Below are positions 49,565 through 58,755 of a stretch of DNA of 64,000 bases, in pieces. Each line of letters opens with the position of its first letter. Position 1 is the first letter of the stretch. The stretch comes from Anaerotruncus sp. MC2020 (lineage in GTDB: Bacteria > Bacillota > Clostridia > Oscillospirales > Ruminococcaceae): contig KL370841.1 in assembly GCA_000701945.1 (NCBI GenBank), positions 89,150 through 153,149 of the forward strand, read 5' to 3'. Under the pieces are notes generated by a model, which was not told the DNA's origin, ran no database searches, and was given only the letters and a program-made list of their open reading frames with translations. Made by a program: the position numbers and the translations under genes.

Positions 49565-50218
49565 ATGATTTGCAAAAAGTGTAACTATGAGATACCCGAC
49601 GGGGCGAAATTCTGCCCGATATGCGGCGAGAAACAGGACGTTCCCGCGGCATATCCCGCACCCGTTCCGCCTCCGCCGCCTGCATACGGCTATGCTCAGC
49701 CGCAGGAGAGCGTGAAGGATTCGCCGAAATATGTCGGCTTCGGAGAGGCGATAAAGCTCTATTTCGTGAACTATGTCAACTTCAAAACGCGCTCGACGAG
49801 AAGCGAATACTGGTACGCTTTCCTGTTCGTGACGCTGATAAAGATATGCTGCTGGCTGCTGAATGCTGTTATCCCCGGTCTGTCTTATATTGCAAGCTTG
49901 GCATTCTTTCTGCCGACCCTTGCGATAACCTACAGGCGCTTCCACGATACGGGCAGAACAGGCACCTTCCCGCTGATAAAGTCGATAGTGTGCGGCTTAT
50001 GGAGCATACTGAGTGCGGCTGTGGTCATATGCTTCATCCTGGCGATAGTCGGTGCTATAGACGATGATATCATATCCATCGAGGGCTGGCTGGCAATGCT
50101 GTTCATTGCGAGCGGGACAATGTTCATACCGCTCGGATTGAAGATTTACGAGATAGTGATATGCTGTCTCGACGGTCAGCATGAGCCCAATAAGTACGGC
50201 AGAGAGCCGCGCTACTGA
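49565..50218 (+). CDS. Zinc-ribbon DUF805 membrane protein
   Basis: 217 residues. An N-terminal zinc ribbon (CKKCNYEIPDGAKFCPICG) and a proline-rich linker precede a DUF805 domain: four transmembrane segments with TRSEYWYAFLF and the diagnostic YRRFHDTGRTG. The role of DUF805 is unknown. AGAGGG precedes the ATG; it follows citrate synthase by 34 bases and may be co-transcribed. Confidence 0.9.
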   Translation: MICKKCNYEIPDGAKFCPICGEKQDVPAAYPAPVPPPPPAYGYAQPQESVKDSPKYVGFGEAIKLYFVNYVNFKTRSTRSEYWYAFLFVTLIKICCWLLNAVIPGLSYIASLAFFLPTLAITYRRFHDTGRTGTFPLIKSIVCGLWSILSAAVVICFILAIVGAIDDDIISIEGWLAMLFIASGTMFIPLGLKIYEIVICCLDGQHEPNKYGREPRY

Positions 50219-50259
50219 TTCTTACATAATCATAATTTCCAAGGAAAGGAATGATCTAT

Positions 50260-51270
50260 ATGGCAAATTCAACACAGCTCATCAACTGGGGGGGCATGAC
50301 CTGCGTGAAGCTGTCCGCAGGCGGCTATGAGGCGCTGATAGCATACGAGATAGGCTCGAACGTTATCCGACTCCGCGATAACAAGAACGGTCTCGAATTC
50401 TTCCGCTACTCCGACGACAACGACGCCGACGTGATAAGGCAGTCTGCAGAGGTATGGGGACTTCCCACGCTCTACCTGCCCAACCGCTTCGCAGACGGCG
50501 TGCTCAAGACCTCGGACGCTGTTTATCAGCTCCCTGTCAATGAGAAGGCTCCCTACAACAACCACATCCACGGCTTTATCCACAAGCGCGTGCATGAGGT
50601 CGTGGAGCACAACGCCGACGGCAACTGCGCGTGGGTCAAGACCCGCTACGTATACGACGAGAACGACGAGTTCTTCCAGTATCTGCCGATACGCTTCGTC
50701 GCGGAGTACACCTTCACGCTCTCCGAGAACGGTCTCGAGCAGAACATCAGCTTCACAAACAATTCCAACGTCGTGATGCCGATATCTATAGCCTCGCACA
50801 CCGCGATAAACGCTCCCTTCGTTGACGGCGCAAAGGAGGCGGATATCCGCCTGACAGTGCCGATAGGCAAGAAGTGCGAGCTCAACGAGCGCTGTCTCCC
50901 GACAGAGCAGCTCAAATCGCTGACGATGTGGGACCTCGAGTACAAGACGGGCAACAAGTGCCCCGTATTGCAGGTAGTCGACAACGATATGTACTTCGGC
51001 GAGTACGCGGAGCTCGACCACGAGAAGTTCCACGGCGTAATCGCCGAGGACATCGCGAGCGGCAAGAAGCTCTGCTACGAGGTATCTGACGAGTACAAGT
51101 TCTGGATAATCTGGAACGACCGCGGCTTCAACCACTACTTCTGCCCCGAGCCGATGACGGCGATGATAGACGCGCCGAATCTGAGCCTCCCCGCAGATGT
51201 GACGGGCTACCGCGAGATAAAGCCTGGCGAGACGTTCAAGTCACACCAGCGCTTCTTCACAAAGCTGTAA
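50260..51270 (+). CDS. Aldose 1-epimerase-like protein
   Basis: 336 residues of the galactose-mutarotase beta-sandwich fold. NNHIHGFIHK carries the conserved His; IASHTAINAPF and the late DAPNLSLP segment also fit. It probably interconverts sugar anomers, but substrate residues diverge from GalM, so YihR- or LacX-like specificity is possible. The ATG at 50260 lies 9 bases from AAAGGA. Confidence 0.87.
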   Translation: MANSTQLINWGGMTCVKLSAGGYEALIAYEIGSNVIRLRDNKNGLEFFRYSDDNDADVIRQSAEVWGLPTLYLPNRFADGVLKTSDAVYQLPVNEKAPYNNHIHGFIHKRVHEVVEHNADGNCAWVKTRYVYDENDEFFQYLPIRFVAEYTFTLSENGLEQNISFTNNSNVVMPISIASHTAINAPFVDGAKEADIRLTVPIGKKCELNERCLPTEQLKSLTMWDLEYKTGNKCPVLQVVDNDMYFGEYAELDHEKFHGVIAEDIASGKKLCYEVSDEYKFWIIWNDRGFNHYFCPEPMTAMIDAPNLSLPADVTGYREIKPGETFKSHQRFFTKL

Positions 51271-51272
51271 AA

Positions 51273-51318
51273 AGCGAGCGGACGACGAGGGCAGCCCCCT
51301 CATCGTCCGCTTTTTTAC
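51273..51318. terminator. Bidirectional terminator
   Basis: AGCGGACGAC-GAGGG, loop, CCCTC-ATCGTCCGCT, then TTTTTT, between convergent genes. Confidence 0.88.
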
Positions 51319-52232
51319 TTGTCTTGGCTCTTCCCGTTCGGGAACGTGAGCGTAAGCGTGAGCACGTCGCCCTCCGCGGAGGCGCCCACCTGCGCGCCCT
51401 GCTTCTCGGCGAGAAGCCGCACAATGAAAAGTCCCAGTCCCGCACTGCCGCCGCTGCGGGAAGCGTCCGCGCGGTAGCTCCGCTCGAACATCAGCGATGT
51501 ATCGGGCATTTCTCCCTCGCGCACGGGATTCGAGAACATCACCGACGTCCGCTCCGCACCCTGCACGACCTCCAGTCGGAAGCTGTCCTGCGCGTACTTG
51601 ACGATGTTGTTGAGCACGTTCCCGAGCATACGCACGAGCATCTGCTCGTCTGCCCTGACAAATACCGTCTTTTCGGGGAAAACTATCTGCGGCTCGAGCC
51701 CGTGCAGATGTATCGCGGCTTCGCTGTCCGCAAGGAACTGCATGAGCGTCTTTGTCAGGCTGACCTGACGCAGCTCAGCGGCGGTCTCGTCGCTCTCGAG
51801 CACCGACAGTTCGAAAAATGCGTCCGCCATTTCCTTGAGCTTGTCCGCCTTTTCGGTACACGTCGCAAGATATTCTCTCCCGCGCGGCGAGAGGTGCTCC
51901 TCCTGCGTGAGGAGCTGCAAATTGCCCTTTATCACGGTCATCGGAGTGCGCAGGTCATGCGCGATGTCGGACACCGACTGCTTGAGGTTGTTCTCCGTGC
52001 GGACGGCGTCGTGCTTCAGACGGCGCTGGTCGTCGAGAATGTCGTTTATCCCGACAGCGAGCGAGCTGAGGTCAGGGTCGAGCAGCGTGACGGAGAGCTG
52101 GCGGTCGTATGACGGGGCAAGATTGCGCGTGAGCTGGCGGCGCAGATTCCGCATCTGCACCTTCATCACGACGATGTACAGGACGAGCAGAGCACATACC
52201 ACTGCAAGTACGATGAACACATAGCGTTCCAT
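51315..52232 (-). CDS. Sensor histidine kinase
   Basis: 305 residues. One N-terminal transmembrane segment (FIVLAVVCALLVLYIVV) and almost no extracellular region. The H-box SDIAHDLRTPMTVIKGNLQ carries the phosphoacceptor His; N-box NVLNNIVKYA and G-box GGSAGLGLFIV follow. The lack of a sensor domain suggests signals from within the membrane or a partner. The ATG overlaps the response-regulator stop codon. Confidence 0.94.
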   Translation of the reverse strand: MERYVFIVLAVVCALLVLYIVVMKVQMRNLRRQLTRNLAPSYDRQLSVTLLDPDLSSLAVGINDILDDQRRLKHDAVRTENNLKQSVSDIAHDLRTPMTVIKGNLQLLTQEEHLSPRGREYLATCTEKADKLKEMADAFFELSVLESDETAAELRQVSLTKTLMQFLADSEAAIHLHGLEPQIVFPEKTVFVRADEQMLVRMLGNVLNNIVKYAQDSFRLEVVQGAERTSVMFSNPVREGEMPDTSLMFERSYRADASRSGGSAGLGLFIVRLLAEKQGAQVGASAEGDVLTLTLTFPNGKSQDK

Positions 52233-52912
52233 CAGCTCTCCCCCTTCATTCTGTAGCCTATGCCCCACACCGTCTCGATGAGGTCGCTGCCCGACGCCTT
52301 TTTCAGCTTCGAGCGGAGGTTGCTGACGTGGACGCTGACGGTGTTGTCCTCGTAGCAGTATTCCTCGCCCCACACGGATTCGTAGAGGTTCGCCTTTGAG
52401 TAGACCTTCTGCGGGTGCTCCATGAAAAGGAGCAGAAGCTGGAATTCCTTCGCAGTCAGGGAGAGCGGTGAGCCCTCCCAGCAGGCGCGGTTCTCCGCGG
52501 GGTATATCGTAAGTCCGCCGTATGTCAGCGTTTCGGGCAGCTCAGCCCTGCCCGTCCTGCGGAGCACGACCTCCATGCGGACAAGCACCTCGTTGAGGTC
52601 GAATGGCTTGAGGATATAGTCGTCCGCGCCGAGGCGGAGCACCTCGAGCCTCGTCTCGAGCATGGAGCGTGCTGAAATGACGATGACGGGCGTATCCGAG
52701 CGTGTGCGGAGGTCGGCGATGAGGCGTTCACCGCTTATATTCGGGAGCATCAGGTCCATAAGCACGAGGTCGAACTGCTCCTTCGCGAGGAGCTCCGACG
52801 CGGCAAGACCGTCCGCCGCCTCGCTGACCGTACAGCCGTTATTGACGAGGAAATCGCGGAGTATGCGGCGTATATCGGGCTCGTCCTCGATTATTGCTAT
52901 TTTTGCGTTCAT
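52232..52912 (-). CDS. OmpR/PhoB-family response regulator
   Basis: 226 residues. The receiver domain has IIEDEPD, the phosphorylated Asp in LVLMDLMLPN and the Lys in ILKPFD. The C-terminal winged helix (LTAKEFQLLLLFMEHPQKVYSKANLYESVWG) binds DNA. Partner of the kinase that follows. No adjacent transporter or peptidase gene reveals the target. Confidence 0.95.
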   Translation of the reverse strand: MNAKIAIIEDEPDIRRILRDFLVNNGCTVSEAADGLAASELLAKEQFDLVLMDLMLPNISGERLIADLRTRSDTPVIVISARSMLETRLEVLRLGADDYILKPFDLNEVLVRMEVVLRRTGRAELPETLTYGGLTIYPAENRACWEGSPLSLTAKEFQLLLLFMEHPQKVYSKANLYESVWGEEYCYEDNTVSVHVSNLRSKLKKASGSDLIETVWGIGYRMKGES

Positions 52913-52992
52913 GTTATCACCTGCCTGAAGTAGTTACGGTAATAATTATAACATATCGGGAGCCAAATAGCAACCCGCAAGGAATGCGCCGC

Positions 52993-53520
52993 CTACATCT
53001 CCAGCACATACAGGCACTCGCGGCGCTCCTCGGGGGAGAGCTTGTTGCGTCTGCCGCCGTACTCGTCCGCGAGCCTCATGCCGAGCTTCTCCATGACGCG
53101 GCGCGAGGCGGCATTCTCGGCGTCGCAGTGCGCGATGAACCGCCTTATCCCGAGCTCGTCCGCCGCGAATCGCAGCAAAGCTCCTGCCGCCTCGGTCGCA
53201 TAGCCGTGACCGTGATAGCGCTTGTTGAACGTCCAGCCGAGCTCCGCGGAGGAGCGGTCGTCGGAGAGGTAGAGACTGACCGCTCCGATGTGCGTATCTC
53301 CGCGAAAAACCGCCATTTCATAGTAGGACGGCTGCTCCTTTGCAGCCTCAGCCTCGGCATCGCGGAGGTAGCCGAGCGTGTCCGCGAGCGAGTCGTTCGG
53401 CAGGAACAGCATATATTTGCAAGTCTCGCGGTCGGAGGCGTACTCGTACGTGCTCGCGAGGTAGTCGCTGCACATCGGCTTCAGCACGAGCCGCGGGGTT
53501 GTTATGGTCGGTACCGGCAT
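52993..53520 (-). CDS. GNAT N-acetyltransferase (RimJ/RimL type)
   Basis: 175 residues. TPRLVLKPM at the start, a central ELGWTFNKRYHGHGYATEAAGALL (acetyl-CoA loop) and IAHCDAENAASRRVMEKLGM are characteristic. It acetylates the alpha-amino group of a protein or a small amine; the substrate is unknown. ATG at 53520 follows GAGGAGG. Confidence 0.93.
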   Translation of the reverse strand: MPVPTITTPRLVLKPMCSDYLASTYEYASDRETCKYMLFLPNDSLADTLGYLRDAEAEAAKEQPSYYEMAVFRGDTHIGAVSLYLSDDRSSAELGWTFNKRYHGHGYATEAAGALLRFAADELGIRRFIAHCDAENAASRRVMEKLGMRLADEYGGRRNKLSPEERRECLYVLEM

Positions 53521-53539
53521 ATGTTCCTCCTCTGAAAAA

Positions 53540-53684
53540 TGTAGGGGGCGCACATCGTGCGCCCGTCGATATATCGCATATTAACGTTAACGAATCATCT
53601 TGTAGAGGCGCCCGAAGTGCGCCCGCGCCTTACGAAATCATTGACGAATAACGTTTTGTAGGAAACGCCGCCCTCGGCGTTCCG
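53540..53684. repeat. Three short TGTAGGG-type hairpins
   Basis: GTAGGGGGCGCAC..GTGCGCCC (53540-53565), TGTAGAGGCGC..GTGCGCCC (53601-53625) and TGTAGGAAACGCCGCCCTCGGCGTTCC (53657-53684, split by a variable stem). Followed by CCGCGCGGCATA, the start of the 57-bp repeat. No gene in this gap. Confidence 0.7.
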
Positions 53685-53704
53685 CCGCGCGGCATAATTC
53701 CGAA

Positions 53705-56080
53705 TCACGAATACACCTTCGCCGCAATGTCCACCGACTGCTTCGCGTCCTTGGCGTAGTAATCGGCGTGAATTTGCTCCGCATAGGAAGCCGTCAGCAC
53801 GGCTCCGCCGACCACCGTCTTGCATTCGGGATACTGCTCGTTCAGCAGGCGTATCGTCTCCGCCATGGAGCCGAGCGTCGTCGTCATCAGCGCGGAAAGT
53901 CCCACGAGGCTGACCTTGTGCTCTATCGCCGCGTCGACGATGACCTGCGGGTCTACGTCCTTGCCGAGGTCGATGACCGTGAAGCCGTAGCTGTCAAGCA
54001 GCACCTTCACGATGTTCTTGCCGATGTCGTGGATATCGCCCTTCACCGTCGCGAGCACGACCTTGCCCTTCGACACGGTCTCGCCGCTCGTCTGCGCGAG
54101 CCTGTCCTTGATGACCTCGAAGCACGCCTGTGCGGCTCCCGCGGTGAGTATGAGCTGAGGCAGGAATATCTTGCCTTTCTCGAACTTCTCGCCCGCAGAA
54201 TCGAGCGCGGGAATGAGATAGTCGTTGATTATCGCCATTGCGTCGGTCGTTTTCAGCAGCTCCTCCGCCGCCCTGACAGCGTCCGCCTTCAAGCCGTTGC
54301 CGACCGCGTAGATGAGGTCGGGCGTGCCCTTGTCCGCAGTCGCGGGAGCAGCGGGCTTCTGCGCGTTATCGTCGCTCGCGTACACGGAGATGAACTCCGC
54401 CGAGTCGCGGTCAATGCCCGCAAGCAGCCTGTACGCGCGCACAGCTCCGATTATCGAATCTATGTTGGGGTTGATGATAGGCAGGTCAAGTCCGCTGTGG
54501 AGCGCCATTGTCAGGAAAGTGCGCGTGATGAGCTCCCTGTTGGGGAGTCCGAACGAGATGTTCGACACGCCGAGCACAGTATGCAGTCCGAGCTCCGTCT
54601 TTACGCGGTGAAGCGCGTTCAGCGTCTCCATGACGCCGTCCTGCTCCGCGGAAGCCGTCAGCGTGAGGCAGTCGATGAAGACGTCCTCCTTGGATATGCC
54701 GTAGGACATCGCGCGGTCGAGTATCTTCTTCGCTATGGCAAATCTGCCCTCGGCGGTCTTGGGTATGCCGCCCTTGTCGAGGGTCAGTCCCACCACGGAA
54801 GCACCGTATTTCTTCACTATCGGGAGTATCGTGTCGAGCGAGTCGTCCTCGCCGTTGACGGAGTTGACTATCGGCTTGCCGTTGTAGACGCGCAGTCCCG
54901 CCTCGAGCACCTCGGGTATCGTGGAATCGAGCTGGAGCGGCGTGTCGCAGACGCTCTGTATCGCCTTGACAGCCGTCACCATCATAGCCTTTTCGTCGAT
55001 GCCGGGCAGTCCGACGTTGACGTCGAGTATCTCCGCGCCCGCGTGTATCTGCTCGACCGCCTGTCCGAGGATATAGTCGATGTCGTGCGCGAGGAGAGCC
55101 TCCTTGAAGCGCTTCTTGCCCGTGGGGTTGATGCGCTCGCCGATGACGCGCGGCTGGTCTATGGTCACGCAGTTGACCGCCGAGCAAGCCCTGCTCACGC
55201 TCTCTACCTCGCGGGGAGCGTACTCGCAGTCCTCGAGAGCCGCGATAACGGCTGCGATGTGCGCGGGAGTAGTTCCGCAGCAGCCGCCGAATATCTTCAC
55301 GCCCGCCTCCGCGAGCCTGACAGCGCTCGCCGCGAAATCCTCGGGCCCTACGCTGAATTTGTTGGTGACAGGGTCGGGCAGTCCCGCATTCGGCTTCATT
55401 ATGACGGGGAGCACGGTCAACGAGCATATGTGCTTCACTACGGGACGGAGCTCGTCGGGTCCGAGCGAGCAGTTGACGCCTATCGCGTCCGCACCGAGTC
55501 CCTCAAGCACCGCGACCATGCACTCCGCAGACACGCCCGTGAACGTGCGCATATTCTCCTCGAAGGTCATCGTCACCATAACGGGCTTGTCGGAGTTCTC
55601 CTTTGCCGCGAGCACCGCCGCCTTGACCTCGTACAGGTCGGTCATAGTCTCTATCACGATGAGGTCGGCGTCTTTTCCCGCGAGCACTACCTCGCGGAAG
55701 CTGTCATATGCCTCCTCGAAGCTGAGCGTTCCCGCGGGCTCGAGGAGCTGTCCTATCGGTCCCATATCGAGTGCGACGAGAGCTCGTCCTGCCGCCGCTT
55801 TCTTAGCATTCGCAACGCCCGCGGACACTACCTCCGCGACCGTGTGTCCGCTCCCCTCGAGCTTGTAGCTGTTCGCGCCGAAGGTGTTGGAATAGATGAT
55901 ATCCGCGCCGCTCTCCACGTACTGCGAGTGTATCGAGGCTATCGCGTCGGGAGCGGTGAGGTTGAGCAGCTCGGGGACGTGGTCTGTGCTGAGCCCCGCG
56001 GCTTGCAGCATGGTGCCCATGCCGCCGTCGAGAAAGACGAAGCTGTTGTTTTCAAGCAATTCATTGAATCTATCGGGCAT
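53705..56080 (-). CDS. metH: Cobalamin-dependent methionine synthase lacking the reactivation domain
   Basis: 791 residues. The homocysteine domain (1-300) has zinc ligands in GVNCSLGP and FGGCCGTTPAH. The pterin-binding domain (about 310-570, VIGERINPTGKKRF) supplies the folate methyl. The cap and B12 domains (about 590-791) include DIHDIGKNIV with the cobalt-ligating His. The AdoMet-dependent reactivation domain of full-length MetH (about 1200 residues) is missing, as in several anaerobes that encode it separately; no separate activator is in the window. AGGAGGG precedes the ATG; pheA lies 15 bases upstream. Confidence 0.96.
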   Translation of the reverse strand: MPDRFNELLENNSFVFLDGGMGTMLQAAGLSTDHVPELLNLTAPDAIASIHSQYVESGADIIYSNTFGANSYKLEGSGHTVAEVVSAGVANAKKAAAGRALVALDMGPIGQLLEPAGTLSFEEAYDSFREVVLAGKDADLIVIETMTDLYEVKAAVLAAKENSDKPVMVTMTFEENMRTFTGVSAECMVAVLEGLGADAIGVNCSLGPDELRPVVKHICSLTVLPVIMKPNAGLPDPVTNKFSVGPEDFAASAVRLAEAGVKIFGGCCGTTPAHIAAVIAALEDCEYAPREVESVSRACSAVNCVTIDQPRVIGERINPTGKKRFKEALLAHDIDYILGQAVEQIHAGAEILDVNVGLPGIDEKAMMVTAVKAIQSVCDTPLQLDSTIPEVLEAGLRVYNGKPIVNSVNGEDDSLDTILPIVKKYGASVVGLTLDKGGIPKTAEGRFAIAKKILDRAMSYGISKEDVFIDCLTLTASAEQDGVMETLNALHRVKTELGLHTVLGVSNISFGLPNRELITRTFLTMALHSGLDLPIINPNIDSIIGAVRAYRLLAGIDRDSAEFISVYASDDNAQKPAAPATADKGTPDLIYAVGNGLKADAVRAAEELLKTTDAMAIINDYLIPALDSAGEKFEKGKIFLPQLILTAGAAQACFEVIKDRLAQTSGETVSKGKVVLATVKGDIHDIGKNIVKVLLDSYGFTVIDLGKDVDPQVIVDAAIEHKVSLVGLSALMTTTLGSMAETIRLLNEQYPECKTVVGGAVLTASYAEQIHADYYAKDAKQSVDIAAKVYS

Positions 56081-56095
56081 GGCTGTTCCCTCCTG

Positions 56096-57217
56096 TTATT
56101 CGCTCTTGAATGTGCCGAGTAAGCGGAAATATTCGAGGTTTTCCGCGAGGTCGTTCATCAGCGCCTTGACGCTCGGGTCGTCTATCCTGCCGCTGAAATC
56201 GAGGTAGAACACGACGTCGAAGCTGCCGTCCTTTATCGGTCGGCTCTCGATGCGCAGCAGGTTCATGCCGTTCACGTAGAACTTCGTCAGCAGGCGGTAG
56301 AGGCTTCCCTCTGTGTGCGGTATCTTCAGCATCACCGATATAGCGTCGGATTCGGGGAATACCTGCAAGTCGCGCGATATGCAGACGAAGCGCGTGCGGT
56401 TGAGCGCGCAGTCGGTGATGTCGCGGGCGATGATGTGCAGTCCGAGCTTCTCCGCACAGTCAACCGAGCATATCGCCGCGATTTTGTCGGCGGGGTCGCT
56501 CTCCGCGACCATTGCCGCAGCCGTCGCAGTATTGCCGTATTCAGCCGTTTTCAGTCCGCGAGCCGTGAGGTAGTCGCAGCACTGCGCGATAGCCTGCGGG
56601 TGGGAGTAGACCGTCGTCAGCTCCGACTCGGGGACATCTGCCCTCGCGGCGAGGCAGTGGTTTATCTCCACGCACACCTCGCTGACCGTATATACGCTGT
56701 ATTTCACCATGAGGTCGTATGTGCTGTTGACGCTTCCCGCCGTCGAGTTGTGGACGGGCAGCACGCCGTAGTCGAGCTCGCCCGCCTGCACGGCTGCAAA
56801 AACGTCCTCGAAGGTCTTATAGAATATCGGCTGTATATCGCCGAAAAGGCTGCGTGCGGCGGTCTCGGAGTTGGCGCCCGAGGTGCCCTGACAGCCTATG
56901 CGCTTTGCTCCCGCAAAATCGGGGACGGTGAAGCTGTAGTCGGGGCTGTCCGAGAGGAGCTTGCGGTTCTGCAATATCTTGCTGATGTCCATTATCGACG
57001 TGAAAAGGGCGGCTGTGCCCGCTTCAAGCTCGGGGTCGCCCGTGAGAGCGCGTATGCGGTCGATGACCTGCTGCTCGCGTCCGCCCTGAAAAACGGGCAT
57101 ACTGTGCTGACGCTTGTACTCCGCAACATCGCGGCATATCGCCATTCTTTTCATAAAGAGGGTGAGTATCTCGCTGTCTATATCATCTATTCCGTCACGA
57201 AGCTGCTGTAAGTCCAT
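56096..57217 (-). CDS. pheA: Chorismate mutase/prephenate dehydratase
   Basis: 373 residues, bifunctional. AroQ-type chorismate mutase (1-85, LRDGIDDIDSEILTLFMKRM), prephenate dehydratase (about 100-285, with NRTRFVCI carrying the catalytic Thr-Arg-Phe) and an ACT domain (about 290-365, IESRPIKDGSFDVVFYLDF) for feedback by phenylalanine. GGAGG precedes the ATG at 57217. Likely an operon with metH, from TTGACA-N17-TAAAAT at 57252-57280. De novo Phe synthesis therefore coexists with the PaaK/oxidoreductase route. Confidence 0.95.
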   Translation of the reverse strand: MDLQQLRDGIDDIDSEILTLFMKRMAICRDVAEYKRQHSMPVFQGGREQQVIDRIRALTGDPELEAGTAALFTSIMDISKILQNRKLLSDSPDYSFTVPDFAGAKRIGCQGTSGANSETAARSLFGDIQPIFYKTFEDVFAAVQAGELDYGVLPVHNSTAGSVNSTYDLMVKYSVYTVSEVCVEINHCLAARADVPESELTTVYSHPQAIAQCCDYLTARGLKTAEYGNTATAAAMVAESDPADKIAAICSVDCAEKLGLHIIARDITDCALNRTRFVCISRDLQVFPESDAISVMLKIPHTEGSLYRLLTKFYVNGMNLLRIESRPIKDGSFDVVFYLDFSGRIDDPSVKALMNDLAENLEYFRLLGTFKSE

Positions 57218-57251
57218 AGGTAACCTCCGAAAATCATAATTATCCATTTTG

Positions 57252-57280
57252 ATTTTAGCATAATTCCGCGTAGATGTCAA
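57252..57280 (-). promoter_or_regulatory. Promoter of pheA-metH
   Basis: Minus strand TTGACA (57275-57280), N17, TAAAAT (57252-57257). Confidence 0.78.
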
Positions 57281-57459
57281 CAAGGACGTGGCGGCGGAAT
57301 GCGTCTCCGCAGGCTGTATTGTTGCACAAATATGTCTGCCTCGGATTGTGTGATTGCTACAAATGCGAGTCGGGAAGACGGCGTTCCTCACAAACATTTC
57401 GGGCGTTATTCGGCACATTGACGATAATTTGTCAAAACAAAATAAAATTGTTCAAATTG

Positions 57460-57489
57460 TTGCAATGTGTAATGGTTTTGTGTTATAAT
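57460..57489 (+). promoter_or_regulatory. Promoter of the ruv cluster
   Basis: TTGCAA (57460-57465), N18, TATAAT (57484-57489), about 100 bases before ruvC. Nothing else was recognised in the divergent gap 57281-57590. Confidence 0.65.
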
Positions 57490-57590
57490 AATAAAGTATA
57501 TTATGAGACAGTGCGGCTATGTGCGGAAATATCGTCATCCGATACCGCCCTCAGCCTCTGCTCAATATTAGGAAATTACAGGTAGTTATT

Positions 57591-58076
57591 GTGAAAAAAG
57601 TTCGCATTTTAGGCGTTGACCCCGGCTACGCGATAGTCGGCTTCGGCGTGCTCGACTACGACGGGCTCCGGTTCACTCCCGTGGAATACGGCGCTGTCCT
57701 CACCGAGGCAGGCACGCCCTTCCCCGAGAGGCTCAAGGCTATACACCACGATATGGAGTTCATCTTCGAGAAGTACAAGCCCGACTGCATGGCAATTGAA
57801 AAGCTCTACTTCAACACCAACCATACCACGGGCATAGACGTCGCTCAGGCGCGCGGAGTCACCGTGCTGTCGGCTGCCGAGCGCGGTGTGCCGATGTTCG
57901 AGTACACGCCCTTGCAGGTGAAATCTGCCGTGGTTGGCTACGGAAAAGCCGAGAAAAAACAGGTCATGGAGATGACGCGTCAGCTCCTCGGGCTCGCGCA
58001 GATACCCAAGCCCGACGACGCTGCGGACGCGCTCGCTATCGCTATCTGTCACGGTCACTCCACCCGCTGGGGCTGA
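57591..58076 (+). CDS. ruvC: Holliday junction endonuclease RuvC
   Basis: 161 residues. Acidic active-site residues lie in GVDPGYA, AIEKLYF and KPDDAADALA. It cleaves Holliday junctions with RuvAB. GTG at 57591 is the likely start, with only a weak CAGG ribosome site; the frame extends to an ATG at 57519 that would add 24 unconserved residues. First gene of ruvC-ruvA-sseB-ruvB. Confidence 0.95.
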   Translation: MKKVRILGVDPGYAIVGFGVLDYDGLRFTPVEYGAVLTEAGTPFPERLKAIHHDMEFIFEKYKPDCMAIEKLYFNTNHTTGIDVAQARGVTVLSAAERGVPMFEYTPLQVKSAVVGYGKAEKKQVMEMTRQLLGLAQIPKPDDAADALAIAICHGHSTRWG

Positions 58077-58095
58077 CCTTTGGAGGGGATTCACG

Positions 58096-58719
58096 ATGAT
58101 ATACAGTCTGCGCGGCAGGCTCGCGCTGAAGGAGCTTGGTCTGGTCGTTGTCGAATGCGGCGGCGTGGGATACGCGTGCAAAACATCCTACAGCACCGTC
58201 TCGCAGCTCGGTGAGACAGGCAGCGAGGTCACGGTATACACCCACCTCTACGTCAGGGAGGACGCCGTGGAGCTCTTCGGCTTCGCGACATTGCAGGAGC
58301 TCAGCTGCTTCCGCCTGCTCATATCAGTGTCGGGAGTCGGTCCCAAGGCGGCAACTGCGATACTCTCGGACATGACACCCGAGAAATTCGCCTTCACCGT
58401 TGCCTCAGGCGACAGCAAGACCTTCACTAAAACAAAGGGCATAGGCGCTAAAACAGCGCAGAGGATAGTCCTCGAGCTCAAGGACAAGATGTCCGCGGAA
58501 TCTATCGGCGGCTCGGTCGCGGTCGATGCGGCGAGCTTTGCGGCTGCTCCGAGCGGAGCGGTGTCCTCGGCGGTCACGGAGGCTCTCGAGGCGCTCATGG
58601 TGCTCGGCTACACGCAGGGAGAGGTCGCGCCGATACTCGGAAAGCTCGACCAGAGCCTCTCCACGCAGGACATGATAAAGGAAACGCTCAGAATAATGAA
58701 CGCGAAAAATACGCGGTAA
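58096..58719 (+). CDS. ruvA: Holliday junction helicase subunit RuvA
   Basis: 207 residues. OB-fold N-terminus (MIYSLRGRLALKE), helix-hairpin-helix motifs (SVSGVGPKAATAIL and TKGIGAKTAQRIVLEL) that bind the junction, and a C-terminal RuvB-interacting domain. GGAGGGG precedes the ATG. Confidence 0.97.
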   Translation: MIYSLRGRLALKELGLVVVECGGVGYACKTSYSTVSQLGETGSEVTVYTHLYVREDAVELFGFATLQELSCFRLLISVSGVGPKAATAILSDMTPEKFAFTVASGDSKTFTKTKGIGAKTAQRIVLELKDKMSAESIGGSVAVDAASFAAAPSGAVSSAVTEALEALMVLGYTQGEVAPILGKLDQSLSTQDMIKETLRIMNAKNTR

Positions 58720-58755
58720 ACATAACAAAAATCATACGAAAGGAACGATATTACC

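Noticed and set aside
53768-56122. 784-residue antisense ORF across metH
   Set aside because: Composition is typical of a GC-biased shadow frame, rich in Arg, Val and His with no domain.
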